Source: Rubinisphaera italica
GTDB lineage: Bacteria > Planctomycetota > Planctomycetia > Planctomycetales > Planctomycetaceae
DNA length: 64,000 nt
Direction of reading: 5' to 3'
Assembly: GCF_007859715.1 (NCBI RefSeq)
Contig: NZ_SJPG01000001.1
Location: forward strand, 2,134,728-2,198,727
In this document: piece by piece, positions 42,285-51,787 of the stretch
Layout of the letters: every line of letters starts with the position of its first letter
Numbering within the stretch: position 1 is the stretch's first letter
Made by a program: the position numbers and the translations under genes
Notes under the pieces: model-generated
The model's input: the letters and a program-made list of their open reading frames with translations, nothing else
Databases searched by the model: none
What the model was told of the DNA's origin: nothing

Positions 42285-43481
42285 ATGAAACGACGAAACA
42301 CTGGCTACATGAAGGACGTAGACACCTTGATCGCTGAAACGCCAGTCGATCAGGTCCTGGCTCATTTCGGACAGCGATTGACCGATGCTGCATCTGGCGA
42401 GCATCGGATGGCCTGTGTCTTCAACGAGAACTGCAGTGAAAGCCAGTACGGGAATCTAACGATCAAGCTCGACGATCCGGTCAACCGCATCTACTGCCAT
42501 TCCTGCGGTGTGAGAGGCAACTTGTTGACTTTGATTCACGGCCTGGAACATCAGCGACCACCCAGCGGCGGCAAACTGCGTGGCGATGAATTCAAGGACG
42601 CCGTCGCGAAGTTGCGCGAGATTTCGACGTCTGACTCTCCCGCCATTCCAAAACAAGCAGACGCTCGACCGGCGATTGCGGATCAATCCCCTCCTTCCAA
42701 GCCCGTCAACGTTCCACTGGTGCGTCACGAGAAGGAAGCCGCCCGGAAGATTGCCGACCTTTGTGATGACCTGATTGTCGATGTAGCCGAGATGAGTCCC
42801 AAGGCGGCGGAATATGTGCGAAGCCGTCCTTGGATGACCCCCGAGTTGCTCCGAAAGTGGGGCGTCGGCTGGATTCCAGGCAATGGACGATCGTTGTTTC
42901 GCAAAGGTTATCTTGTCTATACGCACCGCAACGAACGAGGCGAGGTGGTCAGCTATTCTGGCCGCGACCTTTCCTTTGAGGAGAAATGGGAGAAGTGGAT
43001 TCGGGACGGTCGTCCCGAGGGGAAGAAGCCCGGTAAGCACCGATTTGTACAGGGCTTTCAGAAGGGCCTGGAATTGTACGGTGGGCATTCGACTCGCATG
43101 AACGAAGAGTATGTGCGCGAGTCCCTGGTGGCACGTGGCATCGTCGTCGTTGAAGGTATGAACGAAGTTTTGCGAATGGAGAGCCTTGGCGTCGTGGCCG
43201 TTGGGCTCGCTGGCAACAAGGCGACCGATACTCAGGTTGAAACACTGATTCGATACGCACATTCCGTCGGTGGTAATCGCATCATCCTGATGCCTGATTT
43301 TGATGAAGAAGGTGAAAACGCCTTCAAAGAGTTGCTGTGGCAACTCGCCGAAGCGAACGTTGATGTCAAAGTTGGTTGCTCAAGCAGAATGTTTGAAGGG
43401 AGATTCGCCGGGCGGCAGCCCGAAGATCTCACTGACGCCGAATGGACCGAGATTGACAAATCAATCGGGAATAGGGTGTGA
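42285..43481 (+). CDS. DNA primase (CHC2 zinc finger and Toprim)
   Basis: 398 residues. The N-terminal zinc finger has [11 protein letters not shown] and [18 protein letters not shown], a DnaG-type CHC2 domain. The Toprim core is [20 protein letters not shown] (Glu motif) and [15 protein letters not shown] (DxD). It makes RNA primers for replication of the element. The start is ATG 42285 or 42309; 42285 follows a pyrimidine-rich leader. It is close to the replication initiator and its iteron-like repeats. Confidence 0.88.
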   Translation: MKRRNTGYMKDVDTLIAETPVDQVLAHFGQRLTDAASGEHRMACVFNENCSESQYGNLTIKLDDPVNRIYCHSCGVRGNLLTLIHGLEHQRPPSGGKLRGDEFKDAVAKLREISTSDSPAIPKQADARPAIADQSPPSKPVNVPLVRHEKEAARKIADLCDDLIVDVAEMSPKAAEYVRSRPWMTPELLRKWGVGWIPGNGRSLFRKGYLVYTHRNERGEVVSYSGRDLSFEEKWEKWIRDGRPEGKKPGKHRFVQGFQKGLELYGGHSTRMNEEYVRESLVARGIVVVEGMNEVLRMESLGVVAVGLAGNKATDTQVETLIRYAHSVGGNRIILMPDFDEEGENAFKELLWQLAEANVDVKVGCSSRMFEGRFAGRQPEDLTDAEWTEIDKSIGNRV

Positions 43482-43996
43482 GAATAACAATGCCTTGTGA
43501 AGCATTTTCTGGCCGCGAGCGAGGCGAAGTGCTTCTTCAGGCTGTCTTACCACACTGCACTCGGAAACGCTTCTCAGAACGCCAGTATTAGCGTCATGTG
43601 ATATGCGGCGTGAGAAGCAGTGGTGTGATCGGCGATAGCCGATCTGCGGAGCGTCTCCGACATTGGCGAAGAGGAGTGCGGCGACGCGTCGAGGACGCAG
43701 GCGAGGAACGAGCCGTTGGCCGCGACCCGCGGGGCTGAAGCAGTTGCTCCGCCAACGTCGTCGTAAGCTCCGCGGGTCGCGGGCAAAGCCCGTCGACGCG
43801 GAGCCCTCATCGAGAAGCAGAAGTCTTGGCTTGTCCAAGCGAAGAACGGGTTCGATTTCATCGACCCGTCATACGACCTGTTGCCTGACTCGCTTGCGGA
43901 TCAACCTTTGGGTCAGCCAACAGATCCCGATTTCATTCATTGAGGTGAACTATTTTGCTTGTCGAACAGTGCTGTTGTGCCCTGGGAGAAACAAGA
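43482..43996. other. Non-coding region between primase and initiator genes
   Basis: About 515 bp. It holds the palindrome GATCGGCGATAGCCGATC (43628-43645), a long inverted repeat (43721-43781), and a possible 3' gene fragment ending at 43943 (KQKSWLVQAKNGFDFIDPSY, then LLPDSLADQPLGQ), without a start. It could be origin, oriT or promoter sequence. Confidence 0.5.
43721..43781. repeat. Inverted repeat, possible origin or transfer site
   Basis: CGCGACCCGCGG (43721-43732) and CCGCGGGTCGCG (43770-43781) are perfect 12-bp arms 37 nt apart, with partly complementary inner bases (GGGCT/AGCTC). Confidence 0.6.
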
Positions 43997-45439
43997 TCAA
44001 TGTGGCGACCTCCGGTCGCATCGTTCCCAATCGTCCGAACTGTTGGTGGCGAGTATCGGCGGCAAGTTCTGTTCGCGAGCAATGATGTCCAAGACTTGAA
44101 TCCGTGGGGTCTTACATGACGGGTTTTGACGACGGATAATTTCGGCGATGGACTTACTTGTTTCGAACTTCGCCGCCTTGCGAATCCAGAAAGAGCGTTG
44201 TTCTCGCGATGCAGTATCCCAATGTTGCTGAAGTGCATTCTTGCGTTGCAATCGTTCCCTTTTGAGTTCGATGATTCTCGAATCTTCTGATACCTGATGG
44301 GCTTTCTGCTCTGCTTCGCGTTTCCGGAGCGAGTCGCGTTTCATTTTGAGTTTGATAGAAGCTGGCATTTCCCAGTTTTCTTCGATCGCCTTTCGAAGCA
44401 GGCCGGGGCGATTGTCACGCGGATGACGTGCGTCTACCCAGCCCAACTGATTACCGACAACGTCGACTCCCCTTTCTTCAACCAACTGCCCTGCCGCATG
44501 TTGGTCGATTCCTTGTTTAACCAATTGCCCAATTAATTCTGCAGCAACAGTACTCTGTTGTTTGTTACTTTCATTTGGAGCTTTCCTTTTATTGCTGGTG
44601 GGGTTTTTGAACCGATCGGCTGGTGGGATTTCTGAACCGATGCTGGTGGGATTCTTGAACCGATAGGACGCTGGTGGGGATTTTGAACTGATGTCCGAGT
44701 TTTCCGCATTCTGAAGCCAGTGAACTCGGTACACAGCAGGCCGACGCTGCGATTTCTTGTGTGAGAAGCACCCTTGCTCAACGCATTCAATAAAACCATT
44801 TTGTTGTGCGAGCCGGATCGCCTCCGTCACAGTCTTGCGATCGCCGATTTTGGACAGGCGTTGAATGGCAGTGAATGATAATGGGTGCGATGTTCGGCGT
44901 CCGCCAAACTGATTTTGATACCCGACAGTTTGCCGAATTACAGTGCCCACTACTTTGGTCACCGCCAGCGATTCCAGACACACAACCCTGTCAAAGAACT
45001 GATTGGGTACAGGAGTCCGATTCCCCTCTCCTGAAAACAGGCCAGCGAATTTCGCTGGATCGTTCGTGTAGATGTTGCCGTCATCCCAGCGTAAGGAATA
45101 TTTTGCAGATCGCCCCGAGTTCCTTCGACTCTTTGGTGAACCGCGTTGGACGGCTCGGATGAACTTTGCGTCGACAGCTTCTTGCAGTGCTGGTCCAATT
45201 GCTCCCCGGCTGACTCCAGCACGTTCAATCAGTTCGCTGTAGCTGACCTGGATCTCCTGCCTCAACGGCACACCGTTCTCATCCAGCCAGCCAAGCGTTT
45301 GCCGTAAGACATAGGCGATGATTCGGACCGCTCCACGAGAGCAGTGCGGAATACAAACATCAAAGAATTGGTTCGGACAATAAACATAGTTTGAGTTCAA
45401 CGGTTCAAAGCCAGAGAATGGTGCCTCCTGTTTCTCCAT
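43997..45439 (-). CDS. Replication-initiator-like protein (tandem winged helix)
   Basis: 480 residues. Two winged-helix domains are visible: GAVRIIAYVLRQTLGWLDEN with VSYSELIERAGVSRGAIGPA, and VVGTVIRQTVGYQNQFGG with SFTAIQRLSKIGDRKTVTEA. This resembles phage O and plasmid Rep proteins. A Pro-rich linker (residues about 250-285) is encoded by four 23-bp repeats in alternating frames, and a long basic coiled coil makes up the C-terminus. By analogy with lambda O, it probably binds those repeats and starts replication. It directly follows the 266-residue gene. Confidence 0.72.
   Translation of the reverse strand: MEKQEAPFSGFEPLNSNYVYCPNQFFDVCIPHCSRGAVRIIAYVLRQTLGWLDENGVPLRQEIQVSYSELIERAGVSRGAIGPALQEAVDAKFIRAVQRGSPKSRRNSGRSAKYSLRWDDGNIYTNDPAKFAGLFSGEGNRTPVPNQFFDRVVCLESLAVTKVVGTVIRQTVGYQNQFGGRRTSHPLSFTAIQRLSKIGDRKTVTEAIRLAQQNGFIECVEQGCFSHKKSQRRPAVYRVHWLQNAENSDISSKSPPASYRFKNPTSIGSEIPPADRFKNPTSNKRKAPNESNKQQSTVAAELIGQLVKQGIDQHAAGQLVEERGVDVVGNQLGWVDARHPRDNRPGLLRKAIEENWEMPASIKLKMKRDSLRKREAEQKAHQVSEDSRIIELKRERLQRKNALQQHWDTASREQRSFWIRKAAKFETSKSIAEIIRRQNPSCKTPRIQVLDIIAREQNLPPILATNSSDDWERCDRRSPH
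44515..44593. other. AT-rich stretch beside the iteron-like repeats
   Basis: The 79 bases from TTTAACCAATTGCCC to CCTTTTATT are clearly more AT-rich than the surrounding gene and adjoin the repeat cluster. This is the place of a DNA unwinding element in lambda-type origins (inference). Confidence 0.5.
44594..44692. repeat. Four 23-bp iteron-like direct repeats inside the initiator gene
   Basis: Copies at 44594-44616, 44619-44641, 44642-44664 and 44670-44692 all begin GCTGGTGGG and end TGAACCGAT (TGAACTGAT in the last). The offsets of 25, 23 and 28 bases shift the reading frame, so the DNA, not the protein, is conserved. The encoded peptides alternate (FKNPTS versus SEIPPA). This is the pattern of an intragenic origin. 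Confidence 0.85.
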
Positions 45440-46240
45440 TTAGCGGCTGATTACGGATTGAAAGAAGCGATGGAATGTTGGGAGATGACGGACCAGTCGA
45501 CTCCCCTCTCTTGGCGACTTCCCAATTGGCTTGGACGAGACTTCGAGGACTTCCCTCGGCTCGCCAGAGTTGCGTAGTTTCGCGGTGCTGTCAGCTGCGT
45601 CGCCAACACTTTCGAAGAACCCACGTAACTTGTCGATCTCACCCCGACGGTTTTCTAACTCGGACTGCAGAAATCGTTTGTCGGCTTCCAGGTTGACAAT
45701 CGTCTGGTCCTGAGACGCGATTTGTTGTTCCGCCAGATCCAGCCGATGTTGTAGACCGGAATCCAATCCGTCTTCGATTGGCTCTACAGAACTCTTGTCT
45801 TCGCTTTCTTTTTCCGGCGTCTGTGTGTCGGGCCCGTCCCAGTACCTTGATTCGAGAAACGCAACTTCAACGTACCAGCGCGGCTGCTTCGCCTGCAGAG
45901 TGAGGAGAGCCTCTTTGGTTGCTTCCTTACCATTGAGTTGAGTGCCGTCATTAAGCGCGACGCGAAAATGATTCAAAAACGACAAGTCATTTCGATCAAA
46001 AGCACTGTCGATATCGCGAATGAAAGATGCTTTTGAACGGCGATACGTTTTTTGCGCGTTCGCTCTCGTGATGAATCCAGGAATTTTGGGGTGAGGCATT
46101 CGGAGTGGGGGAGTGGTGGCGACAGAGTGCCCGAGTAACGCAACCGTGTCAATACGGTCCCAACTTCGAAGCTGACATCGAAACGGTTTCAAAGCGTTCA
46201 ATCCGATGAACCGTCGCACTACGGTTTCAATTCGTCCCAT
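45440..46240 (-). CDS. Coiled-coil protein upstream of the initiator
   Basis: 266 residues from GTG/ATG region at 46240; an alternative ATG at 46099 begins MPHPKIPGFITRANAQKTYR. The middle is an alpha/beta part (WYVEVAFLESRYWDGPD). The last 120 residues are coiled coil (LAEQQIASQDQTIVNLEADK, FLQSELENRRGEIDKLRGFF). Stop and next ATG abut, so the two are co-translated. It may be a partition or replication accessory protein acting on the repeat array upstream. No family recognised. Confidence 0.6.
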   Translation of the reverse strand: MGRIETVVRRFIGLNALKPFRCQLRSWDRIDTVALLGHSVATTPPLRMPHPKIPGFITRANAQKTYRRSKASFIRDIDSAFDRNDLSFLNHFRVALNDGTQLNGKEATKEALLTLQAKQPRWYVEVAFLESRYWDGPDTQTPEKESEDKSSVEPIEDGLDSGLQHRLDLAEQQIASQDQTIVNLEADKRFLQSELENRRGEIDKLRGFFESVGDAADSTAKLRNSGEPREVLEVSSKPIGKSPREGSRLVRHLPTFHRFFQSVISR

Positions 46241-46430
46241 GGTGATACGGTGTAATCTGAATCATCAACTCAATCGCTGATTCCGCTCGACGATGAAGAA
46301 CCGTCGCGCAACGGGAGCAGCGGCGTTGCAGTTGACGGTGCTTGCACGGTTGCAGTGCGGTTTCAGAAAACCGTTTCAGACTGAAGTCGCGCAACGGTGG
46401 CGAAACGGACTCTGGACGGTTTCGACGTGA
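46183..46430. repeat. Repeat-rich region with ACGGTTTC motifs
   Basis: ACGGTTTC or its near relatives occur at 46183, 46221, 46338, 46369 (inverted, GAAACGG follows at 46402) and 46416, with intervening GCGCAACGG elements at 46306 and 46389. They span the 5' end of the coiled-coil gene and the upstream intergenic region. Likely operator, centromere or origin iterons. Confidence 0.5.
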
Positions 46431-46644
46431 TCAACGTGAATGCCTTGCGTCCGCGCAAGTGGAATTCAGGCTGCGTTTAGGCTTTGGCAAACATGACTCG
46501 CAATCACTGCGTCGAGAGCCGGAGCCCAGAAGTGCATTCCTACTTACAATCAAATTCGAAAACTGACTTTGATTGCATTTGTGATCATGGGCTTTTCGGG
46601 CTCCATATGCAGATTGCCGTCACCCGGAAACGGAGTAGGCGGCC
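46241..46644. other. Intergenic region upstream of recombinase operon
   Basis: About 400 bp. The left part holds the ACGGTTTC repeat cluster; the hairpin CTTGCG-TCCG-CGCAAG is at 46444-46459. The right part is the promoter region of the recombinase operon. No gene is supported. Confidence 0.5.
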
Positions 46645-46851
46645 ATGACAGCGAAGAAACCGACCGCCAATCGCAAGAGGAGAGTGGAAGATACCGTTCC
46701 AGATGGGGCACCAGATTGGGTCACGGAGGAATTGATTCTTGAAACTCTTGATACGTGGCAACCTTACTACGGTGGTTCGTTGACTGCCGAAGACGCATTG
46801 GAGATACTTTTAGGAGTCACGAAACTCTTTGAGTTCATCCACGAAATGTAG
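46645..46851 (+). CDS. Small protein upstream of the recombinase
   Basis: 68 residues. A basic N-terminus (MTAKKPTANRKRRVED) precedes a helical acidic part (PDWVTEELILETLDTWQPYY, LTAEDALEILLGVTKLFEF). GGAG lies upstream of the ATG. It ends 27 bp before the recombinase start, so it is probably in the same operon; small proteins in this place often are recombination directionality factors, but I see no direct evidence here. Confidence 0.6.
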   Translation: MTAKKPTANRKRRVEDTVPDGAPDWVTEELILETLDTWQPYYGGSLTAEDALEILLGVTKLFEFIHEM

Positions 46852-46878
46852 TCACCCAGAATCCTTCGGAGCCGGACG

Positions 46879-48353
46879 ATGACAAAGCGATTTGTTGCCC
46901 TCGCCCGAGTCTCTTCACGTGAACAAGAACGCGAAGGGTTTTCGCTGGAAGTGCAAGAAGAAGCACTCGAACGATACGCCGAGATTCAGGACGGCAAGAT
47001 CGTACGGTTGTTCCGCATCGCTGAAACGGCGACCAAGAGCGAAGAACGTCGGTCATTCAAGACTTTGCTCGATTACTGCAAAAAGAACGCGGCCAAGCTG
47101 GATGCTTTGCTGTTCTTCAAAGTCGACCGTGCCGCACGCAATCTTTTCGATTACGTCGAGCTTGAACGGCTGGAAGCGGACTATGGCTTGCCGGTTGAAT
47201 ACATCACCCAGCAAACAGAAAACACGCCTGCCGGTCGCATGATGCGGCGAACGCTGGCCAATATGGCCAGTTTCTACACGGAGCAGCAGTCGATTGACGT
47301 GAAAGACGGGCTTCACCGTCGTGTCCGAAGCGGGCTTTTCGTGGGAAAAGCTCCATACGGCTACGTCAACGTCCGTCGAGAGGGGAGAAGCCTGGTTGAT
47401 ATTGATGAAGAGAAGGCGAAACGCGTTAGGAGAATCTTCGAACTGTACGCGTTCCATGGCCACACGCTGGATTCGCTAGTCGATCAACTCGATGAAGAGG
47501 GGATTCCTTACACGGCGTCGCAACGCCGATTTGCTCGCAGCAAACTGCACAACATTCTCCGAGACAGGGCCTACATCGGAGAGCTGAAGTACCACGACGA
47601 ATGGTACCCAGGCACTCACCGTCCGATTGTCGATCGCGGCACGTTCGACCGCGTGCAGGTCTTGATGGGGGAGCAAACCTACCAGTCTCATGAATTGCTG
47701 TATGCAGGCGAGTTGATTACGTGCGGCCATTGCGGACGACCGATTACCGGCGAGGTTAAGCAGAAGAAGACGAAGCGAGGAACGTCTACTTATCGCTACT
47801 ACCGCTGCGCCCGGTACACGAAAGGGGACCATCCTCGAATCAGAATTCGAGAAGAGAAGATTGAAGAGCAGGTGCTGGCCATGTTCGAGCAACTGAAAGT
47901 GCAAGACGAGAAAGTGCGACGCTGGTTCGCCAACGCGTTGCGCGCTCGTTCAAAGGATCAGCAGTCGCAGGCGACCGAGAAGGTTGAGGACTTGCAGGAA
48001 CAGATTACCCGGTTGAACAAACAACTCGATCAGCTTCTGAATCTTCGCCTACTCGAAGAGATCGACGAGTCGACTTTTGCCTCAAAGCACCGCGAGCTGC
48101 GAGATCGCATCTCGTCAATGACGCTCAAAGTCGAGGCGATGAATCGTTCAAAGTCCGAAAAAGCAGACGTGGCAGTGAAAGCGTTTGAACTTTCTCAAAC
48201 CCTTTCAGAGAAATGGGTTAACGCCGATACGCGGGCTAAACGTCAAATCCTCGAAATCCTCTGTTTGAACTTTTCTCTGGACGACGTAACTCTAGTCCCT
48301 GAATGGAGAAAGCCCTTCGACGTACTCGCCGAAGGGCTCGATTCTGAAAATAG

Positions 48354-48372
<19 letters not shown>
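46879..48372 (+). CDS. Large serine recombinase
   Basis: 497 residues. The catalytic domain begins [18 protein letters not shown] with the nucleophile Ser and has [20 protein letters not shown]. The recombinase domain contains [14 protein letters not shown] and the zinc ribbon [10 protein letters not shown] with RYYRCARY. A long coiled coil ([20 protein letters not shown]) follows, as in phiC31-type integrases. It integrates and excises the element. The last 19 bases of the gene are the 3' end of the tRNA-Pro gene on the other strand, implying attachment there. Confidence 0.92.
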
Positions 48373-48427
<55 letters not shown>

Positions 48428-48547
48428 CAGTGAGGGTATGATATCGCGAGGGTTTGGTGGCTGCAAGTCGTTGGAGTTGGAGGCGTGGTGGGAAATAAGT
48501 GATTGAGGCAAATCGAATTTGATGCCAGTTGATTCTGGGGTAGTCCG

Positions 48548-49432
48548 TTATAGACGTTGGACGATGTCTTTGAGGCGGGCGAATTGTTCGACGAGGCGGG
48601 GGATGGTGTCGATGCCCATGACGAACATCATCAGGTAGCGGAAGACGGCGAAGATATCGCCGGCAAGAATGCCTGGGATGCGGCAAATCGTCAGTAGGGC
48701 AAACGCCATCAGTCCCATGACGAAGAATTCTGTCAGGCCAGTCGTGCGGGCTTCCAGGTCGGACATTTTGACCCAACAACTGGTCATGCCGTTGTAATGT
48801 GTGGCAACTTCTTCATCGCTAGCTTTTTCGATGATTTCCACTTCATCTTCCCAGCGATCATGCAATACCCGGCTGACACCTTTGACACTGTGACTGTAAA
48901 TGTAGTTGAGCACGAAAACGGGCAGGGCGATGACCAGGCAGGCGATGACGATTCGCCAATCGTAATAAAACAGCATCGCAATCGCACCAACGCACGAAAA
49001 TAAGGCAGAGACCAATTTCGGGACCTGCTGTTCCACGAAGGTGATGAACTGACGCGACAAGGCCGCCCGGGCGGCGACGCGGGATGTCGGGACTTTTGCT
49101 TCTCGTTGATAGCAGACGAGATTTGTAACTCGCTTCGCGTACATGTGGGAATAGACGCGTGTGTCGTACATTTGCCGTGCGAATTGCACAAACATGTGAC
49201 TGGCGTGACCGCCGAGAAACCACCAGAGGCCGAGATAGGAATTGGTCAATAATCCATTGACGGCCTGTCCTAACAGAAATGGTTGAGCCAGCCTGAGCAA
49301 ATTCTCAACCACGAGCAGCACATAAGCCAGAATGACCGGCCAGCGATTCTGATGGATCAATCCGAAGAGTTCACCAAACACCGTTGCTTTGGGAGGTAGT
49401 CCATCGGGAAGGATCGCGGTCGGGGACTCCAT
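48548..49432 (-). CDS. ABC transporter membrane domain without ATPase
   Basis: 294 residues. Six transmembrane segments are visible, e.g. WPVILAYVLLVVENLLRLAQ, ALFSCVGAIAMLFYYDWRIV, IACLVIALPVFVLNYIYSHS and FFVMGLMAFALLTICRIPGI. This matches the ABC exporter transmembrane domain, but the Walker A and B domain is absent and no separate ATPase lies nearby. Function unknown; it may use a distant ATPase. ATG 49432 is preferred over an upstream TTG. Confidence 0.8.
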   Translation of the reverse strand: MESPTAILPDGLPPKATVFGELFGLIHQNRWPVILAYVLLVVENLLRLAQPFLLGQAVNGLLTNSYLGLWWFLGGHASHMFVQFARQMYDTRVYSHMYAKRVTNLVCYQREAKVPTSRVAARAALSRQFITFVEQQVPKLVSALFSCVGAIAMLFYYDWRIVIACLVIALPVFVLNYIYSHSVKGVSRVLHDRWEDEVEIIEKASDEEVATHYNGMTSCWVKMSDLEARTTGLTEFFVMGLMAFALLTICRIPGILAGDIFAVFRYLMMFVMGIDTIPRLVEQFARLKDIVQRL

Positions 49433-49537
49433 GATGTGAATCAATCTAAGAAATAACAGGGATTGCGCAGTGATCGCGGAAAAAGTGATCGTGACAATAC
49501 CCGAGTCATGACTGACTCGGCTCGCCTCAAATACTAT

Positions 49538-50356
49538 TTAACTGAAGGCGATCAAATGGAGTTGCGTCAATCCCTTAGCGAAATCTTTGAGTTCAGCAGG
49601 ATCAATTTCATCTGCTAATGCCGCCCATTGAGAGAAATGGCAGGGTGAGAGATCGATGAGACGATCCAATAGAATCTGGCCAGCCGGTTCGAACATGGCG
49701 GTGCGAACTTCATCGTCATCGGCGTAGTATAAGGCTGAGACCGGCGGGCTCTCATCTTCATCGAGGAACTTTTTCGATTTCAGATAGGACCAGCTGACAG
49801 CCGGGTTGACATGAATTGTCAATTCATCGTTATCACCCAATTGTTCAAGAAGTTCGACTGCGACAGTCACCAGTTCCTGAAAGCGAATATGCTTTGAGCG
49901 ATTGGCACGTGCCTGATGTTCGACATCGTAACGTGCCCGCTGACAAGCGACTGTGTCCTGCTGCTCCAGTGTCAGATTCTGAGTTTCCTCCAGCCATTCG
50001 AGCATCGCATCACACTCTTCGGTGCTGCCCTCGTAAGAGCGAACCTGTTTCGAATCGGCAAACTGCATCGCCAATTCCTCGAAGTTTTCGAAGTCCTCAT
50101 CTTCGGAGACGAAAGGCATGAGCCTGATGAGCACATCGATTCGCTTATCGTAATTTCCATCGATAAACATCTCGACGTGCTTGGCTTCATACTTTTTGCC
50201 GAGATAGGGCAGGACATCGTCAGTACGATTCTGAGCAATCGCGCGGGCGACTTTCTGAATCATATCTCGATACTGCATCTCAGCGGCTTCGGGTGAAAGC
50301 GGCTTTGTTTCCTCGGTCATATTTTCTTCGGTCATATTCTTTTCGGGTAAGTTCAT
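49538..50356 (-). CDS. Uncharacterised partner of the MNIO enzyme
   Basis: 272 residues starting MNLPEKNMTEENMTEETK. Almost wholly helical and acidic, with EMQYRDMIQKVARAIAQNRT, FENFEELAMQFADSKQ and ELVTVAVELLEQLGDNDELT. No family recognised. The start overlaps the MNIO gene stop (50353-50356). Position suggests it is the partner protein seen beside MNIO enzymes, perhaps presenting the peptide substrate (inference). Confidence 0.65.
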   Translation of the reverse strand: MNLPEKNMTEENMTEETKPLSPEAAEMQYRDMIQKVARAIAQNRTDDVLPYLGKKYEAKHVEMFIDGNYDKRIDVLIRLMPFVSEDEDFENFEELAMQFADSKQVRSYEGSTEECDAMLEWLEETQNLTLEQQDTVACQRARYDVEHQARANRSKHIRFQELVTVAVELLEQLGDNDELTIHVNPAVSWSYLKSKKFLDEDESPPVSALYYADDDEVRTAMFEPAGQILLDRLIDLSPCHFSQWAALADEIDPAELKDFAKGLTQLHLIAFS

Positions 50357-51201
50357 CCTGCACTCCCTGCGAATGCCTGTCCTTTTGAAGAGGCATCGGC
50401 GATGTCGTACATCTTGTGCAATTCCCGACGCCACTCCTGTTCACCCGGGAATTCTGCATCCCGTTCAATAAACACGGCATCGACTTTCCCTTTGCCCAGA
50501 TTCAATGAGTATTCATACAACTCCCAGACATCATCGGGAATCGGTTGCGAATGCGTATCGAAATAGAGTTGTTGTTCTTCATCCCAGAAGCCACCCGCCA
50601 GGTGCATTTGCACGCGTGAAGCATGCGGCATGACTTCGGCGACGAATTCTTTCGCATCGAATCCGAAGTTGCGAGCGTTGGCGTAGACATTGGTGACATC
50701 GAGCAACCAGCCACAGCCGGTTCGCTTAAACATCTCGATCAGAAACTCCGGCTCAGTCATCGTCCCCTCGAGCTGAAACAGATACGCAATCGTTTCAATA
50801 TAAAAAGGAAACGGAGCCAGGAACTCCTGAACATAATTGATATTTCGGCACGTCACATCGAGAGCGGTTGGAGTGAGTGGAACAGGTGCGAAGTGCCCCA
50901 TCTCGACGCCATCGTCTCCATCACGGGTGAAGCCGAGATGATCACTGATTGAAGTGGCGTTATTTTCAATCGCCACTTGCTTCAACGTTTCTAGGTACTC
51001 GCGTCCCGGAGGATCGGGACTGCCGACTGAAAGTTTCAGTGCATGGACGGCTACATAATCAATTTCGTCCCCGCCAATGAAGTTTTTTGTCCACAGGGGG
51101 AGGTCGGCATGTTCAAATGTAATTTCTGCGGCGTTCAGTTTCGGGTCGGTCAAGATGAACCGATTCTCACGGCGAACGGCATATCCGATGGCGGGCATCA
51201 T
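50353..51201 (-). CDS. MNIO-family (DUF692) iron enzyme
   Basis: 282 residues forming a TIM-barrel. Conserved DUF692 features include SISDHLGFTRDGDDG, VETIAYLFQLEG-like strand FYIETIAYLF, the LLDVTNVYANARNFGFDAKE motif and FDTHSQPIPDDVWELYEYSL. These provide the His/Asp/Glu ligands of the di- or tri-iron site. MNIO enzymes oxidatively modify Cys or Asp residues in precursor peptides (MbnB, TglH). An excellent GGAGGG precedes the ATG. No cysteine-rich precursor is evident nearby. Confidence 0.85.
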   Translation of the reverse strand: MMPAIGYAVRRENRFILTDPKLNAAEITFEHADLPLWTKNFIGGDEIDYVAVHALKLSVGSPDPPGREYLETLKQVAIENNATSISDHLGFTRDGDDGVEMGHFAPVPLTPTALDVTCRNINYVQEFLAPFPFYIETIAYLFQLEGTMTEPEFLIEMFKRTGCGWLLDVTNVYANARNFGFDAKEFVAEVMPHASRVQMHLAGGFWDEEQQLYFDTHSQPIPDDVWELYEYSLNLGKGKVDAVFIERDAEFPGEQEWRRELHKMYDIADASSKGQAFAGSAG

Positions 51202-51246
51202 GGTGGATCCCTCCTTCACTCGTTTTATGTTTATGATGAAAAAATT

Positions 51247-51274
51247 GCTACCATTACATTATTGAAATGGTAGC
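51247..51274. promoter_or_regulatory. Dyad upstream of the MNIO gene
   Basis: GCTACCATT (51247-51255) and AATGGTAGC (51266-51274) are perfect 9-bp arms. It lies 46-73 bp upstream of the MNIO start, so it is probably an operator or leader hairpin. Confidence 0.55.
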
Positions 51275-51787
51275 CGGAAAAATGCAAACCTGTTCACACA
51301 ATCCTGCTCAGAATGTTGATTTCTGCACTGATCTGGCAGTCATGAATAACAAATTCCATTTCGAGATGAAGAAAATCTGCCACTGAGCATCAAACTCGTC
51401 GTTGTGGTTCCACTTTTCAGATCTAAGTCTGAAAGTGAGATGAACCTTATATGGTTTCCGAGTTGATGAAGTCGTGATGGCAGTGTTTCTTGTGATTTGA
51501 TTGAGCAATGCGATAAACAACTCGCTCATTTTTCTAAGCGAAATTCAAATCACTCAGGGGACACCTGAGTTGGGAATTTGTAGAGATTCATTGAGCGATG
51601 AATGTGGCAAACATGTTAATGCTGCAAAAAGTATCGAAATTTCTCAGTATTTCACCAATTGTAAATTGGATTACAGATTCTGATTAGGGGTCGTATTCGA
51701 ATAAGAGCAGAATAAAATCGAAAGAATATAGACAATGATACAATTCAGAGGATCTCTGAGTTGATGTAATTCCCAGTTAAGGAAAAA
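51275..51787. other. AT-rich intergenic region
   Basis: About 510 bp between the divergent MNIO and egtB genes. Very AT-rich, with no supported gene on either strand. It contains both promoters. Confidence 0.55.

Noticed and set aside
43806..43943. Small gene between primase and initiator
   Set aside because: Coding-like peptide but no start codon, and the frame is closed just upstream; kept only as a possible remnant.
44594..44692. Short CRISPR array
   Set aside because: Units are spaced 0-5 bp with no spacers, and lie inside a coding frame; direct iteron-like repeats explain them better.
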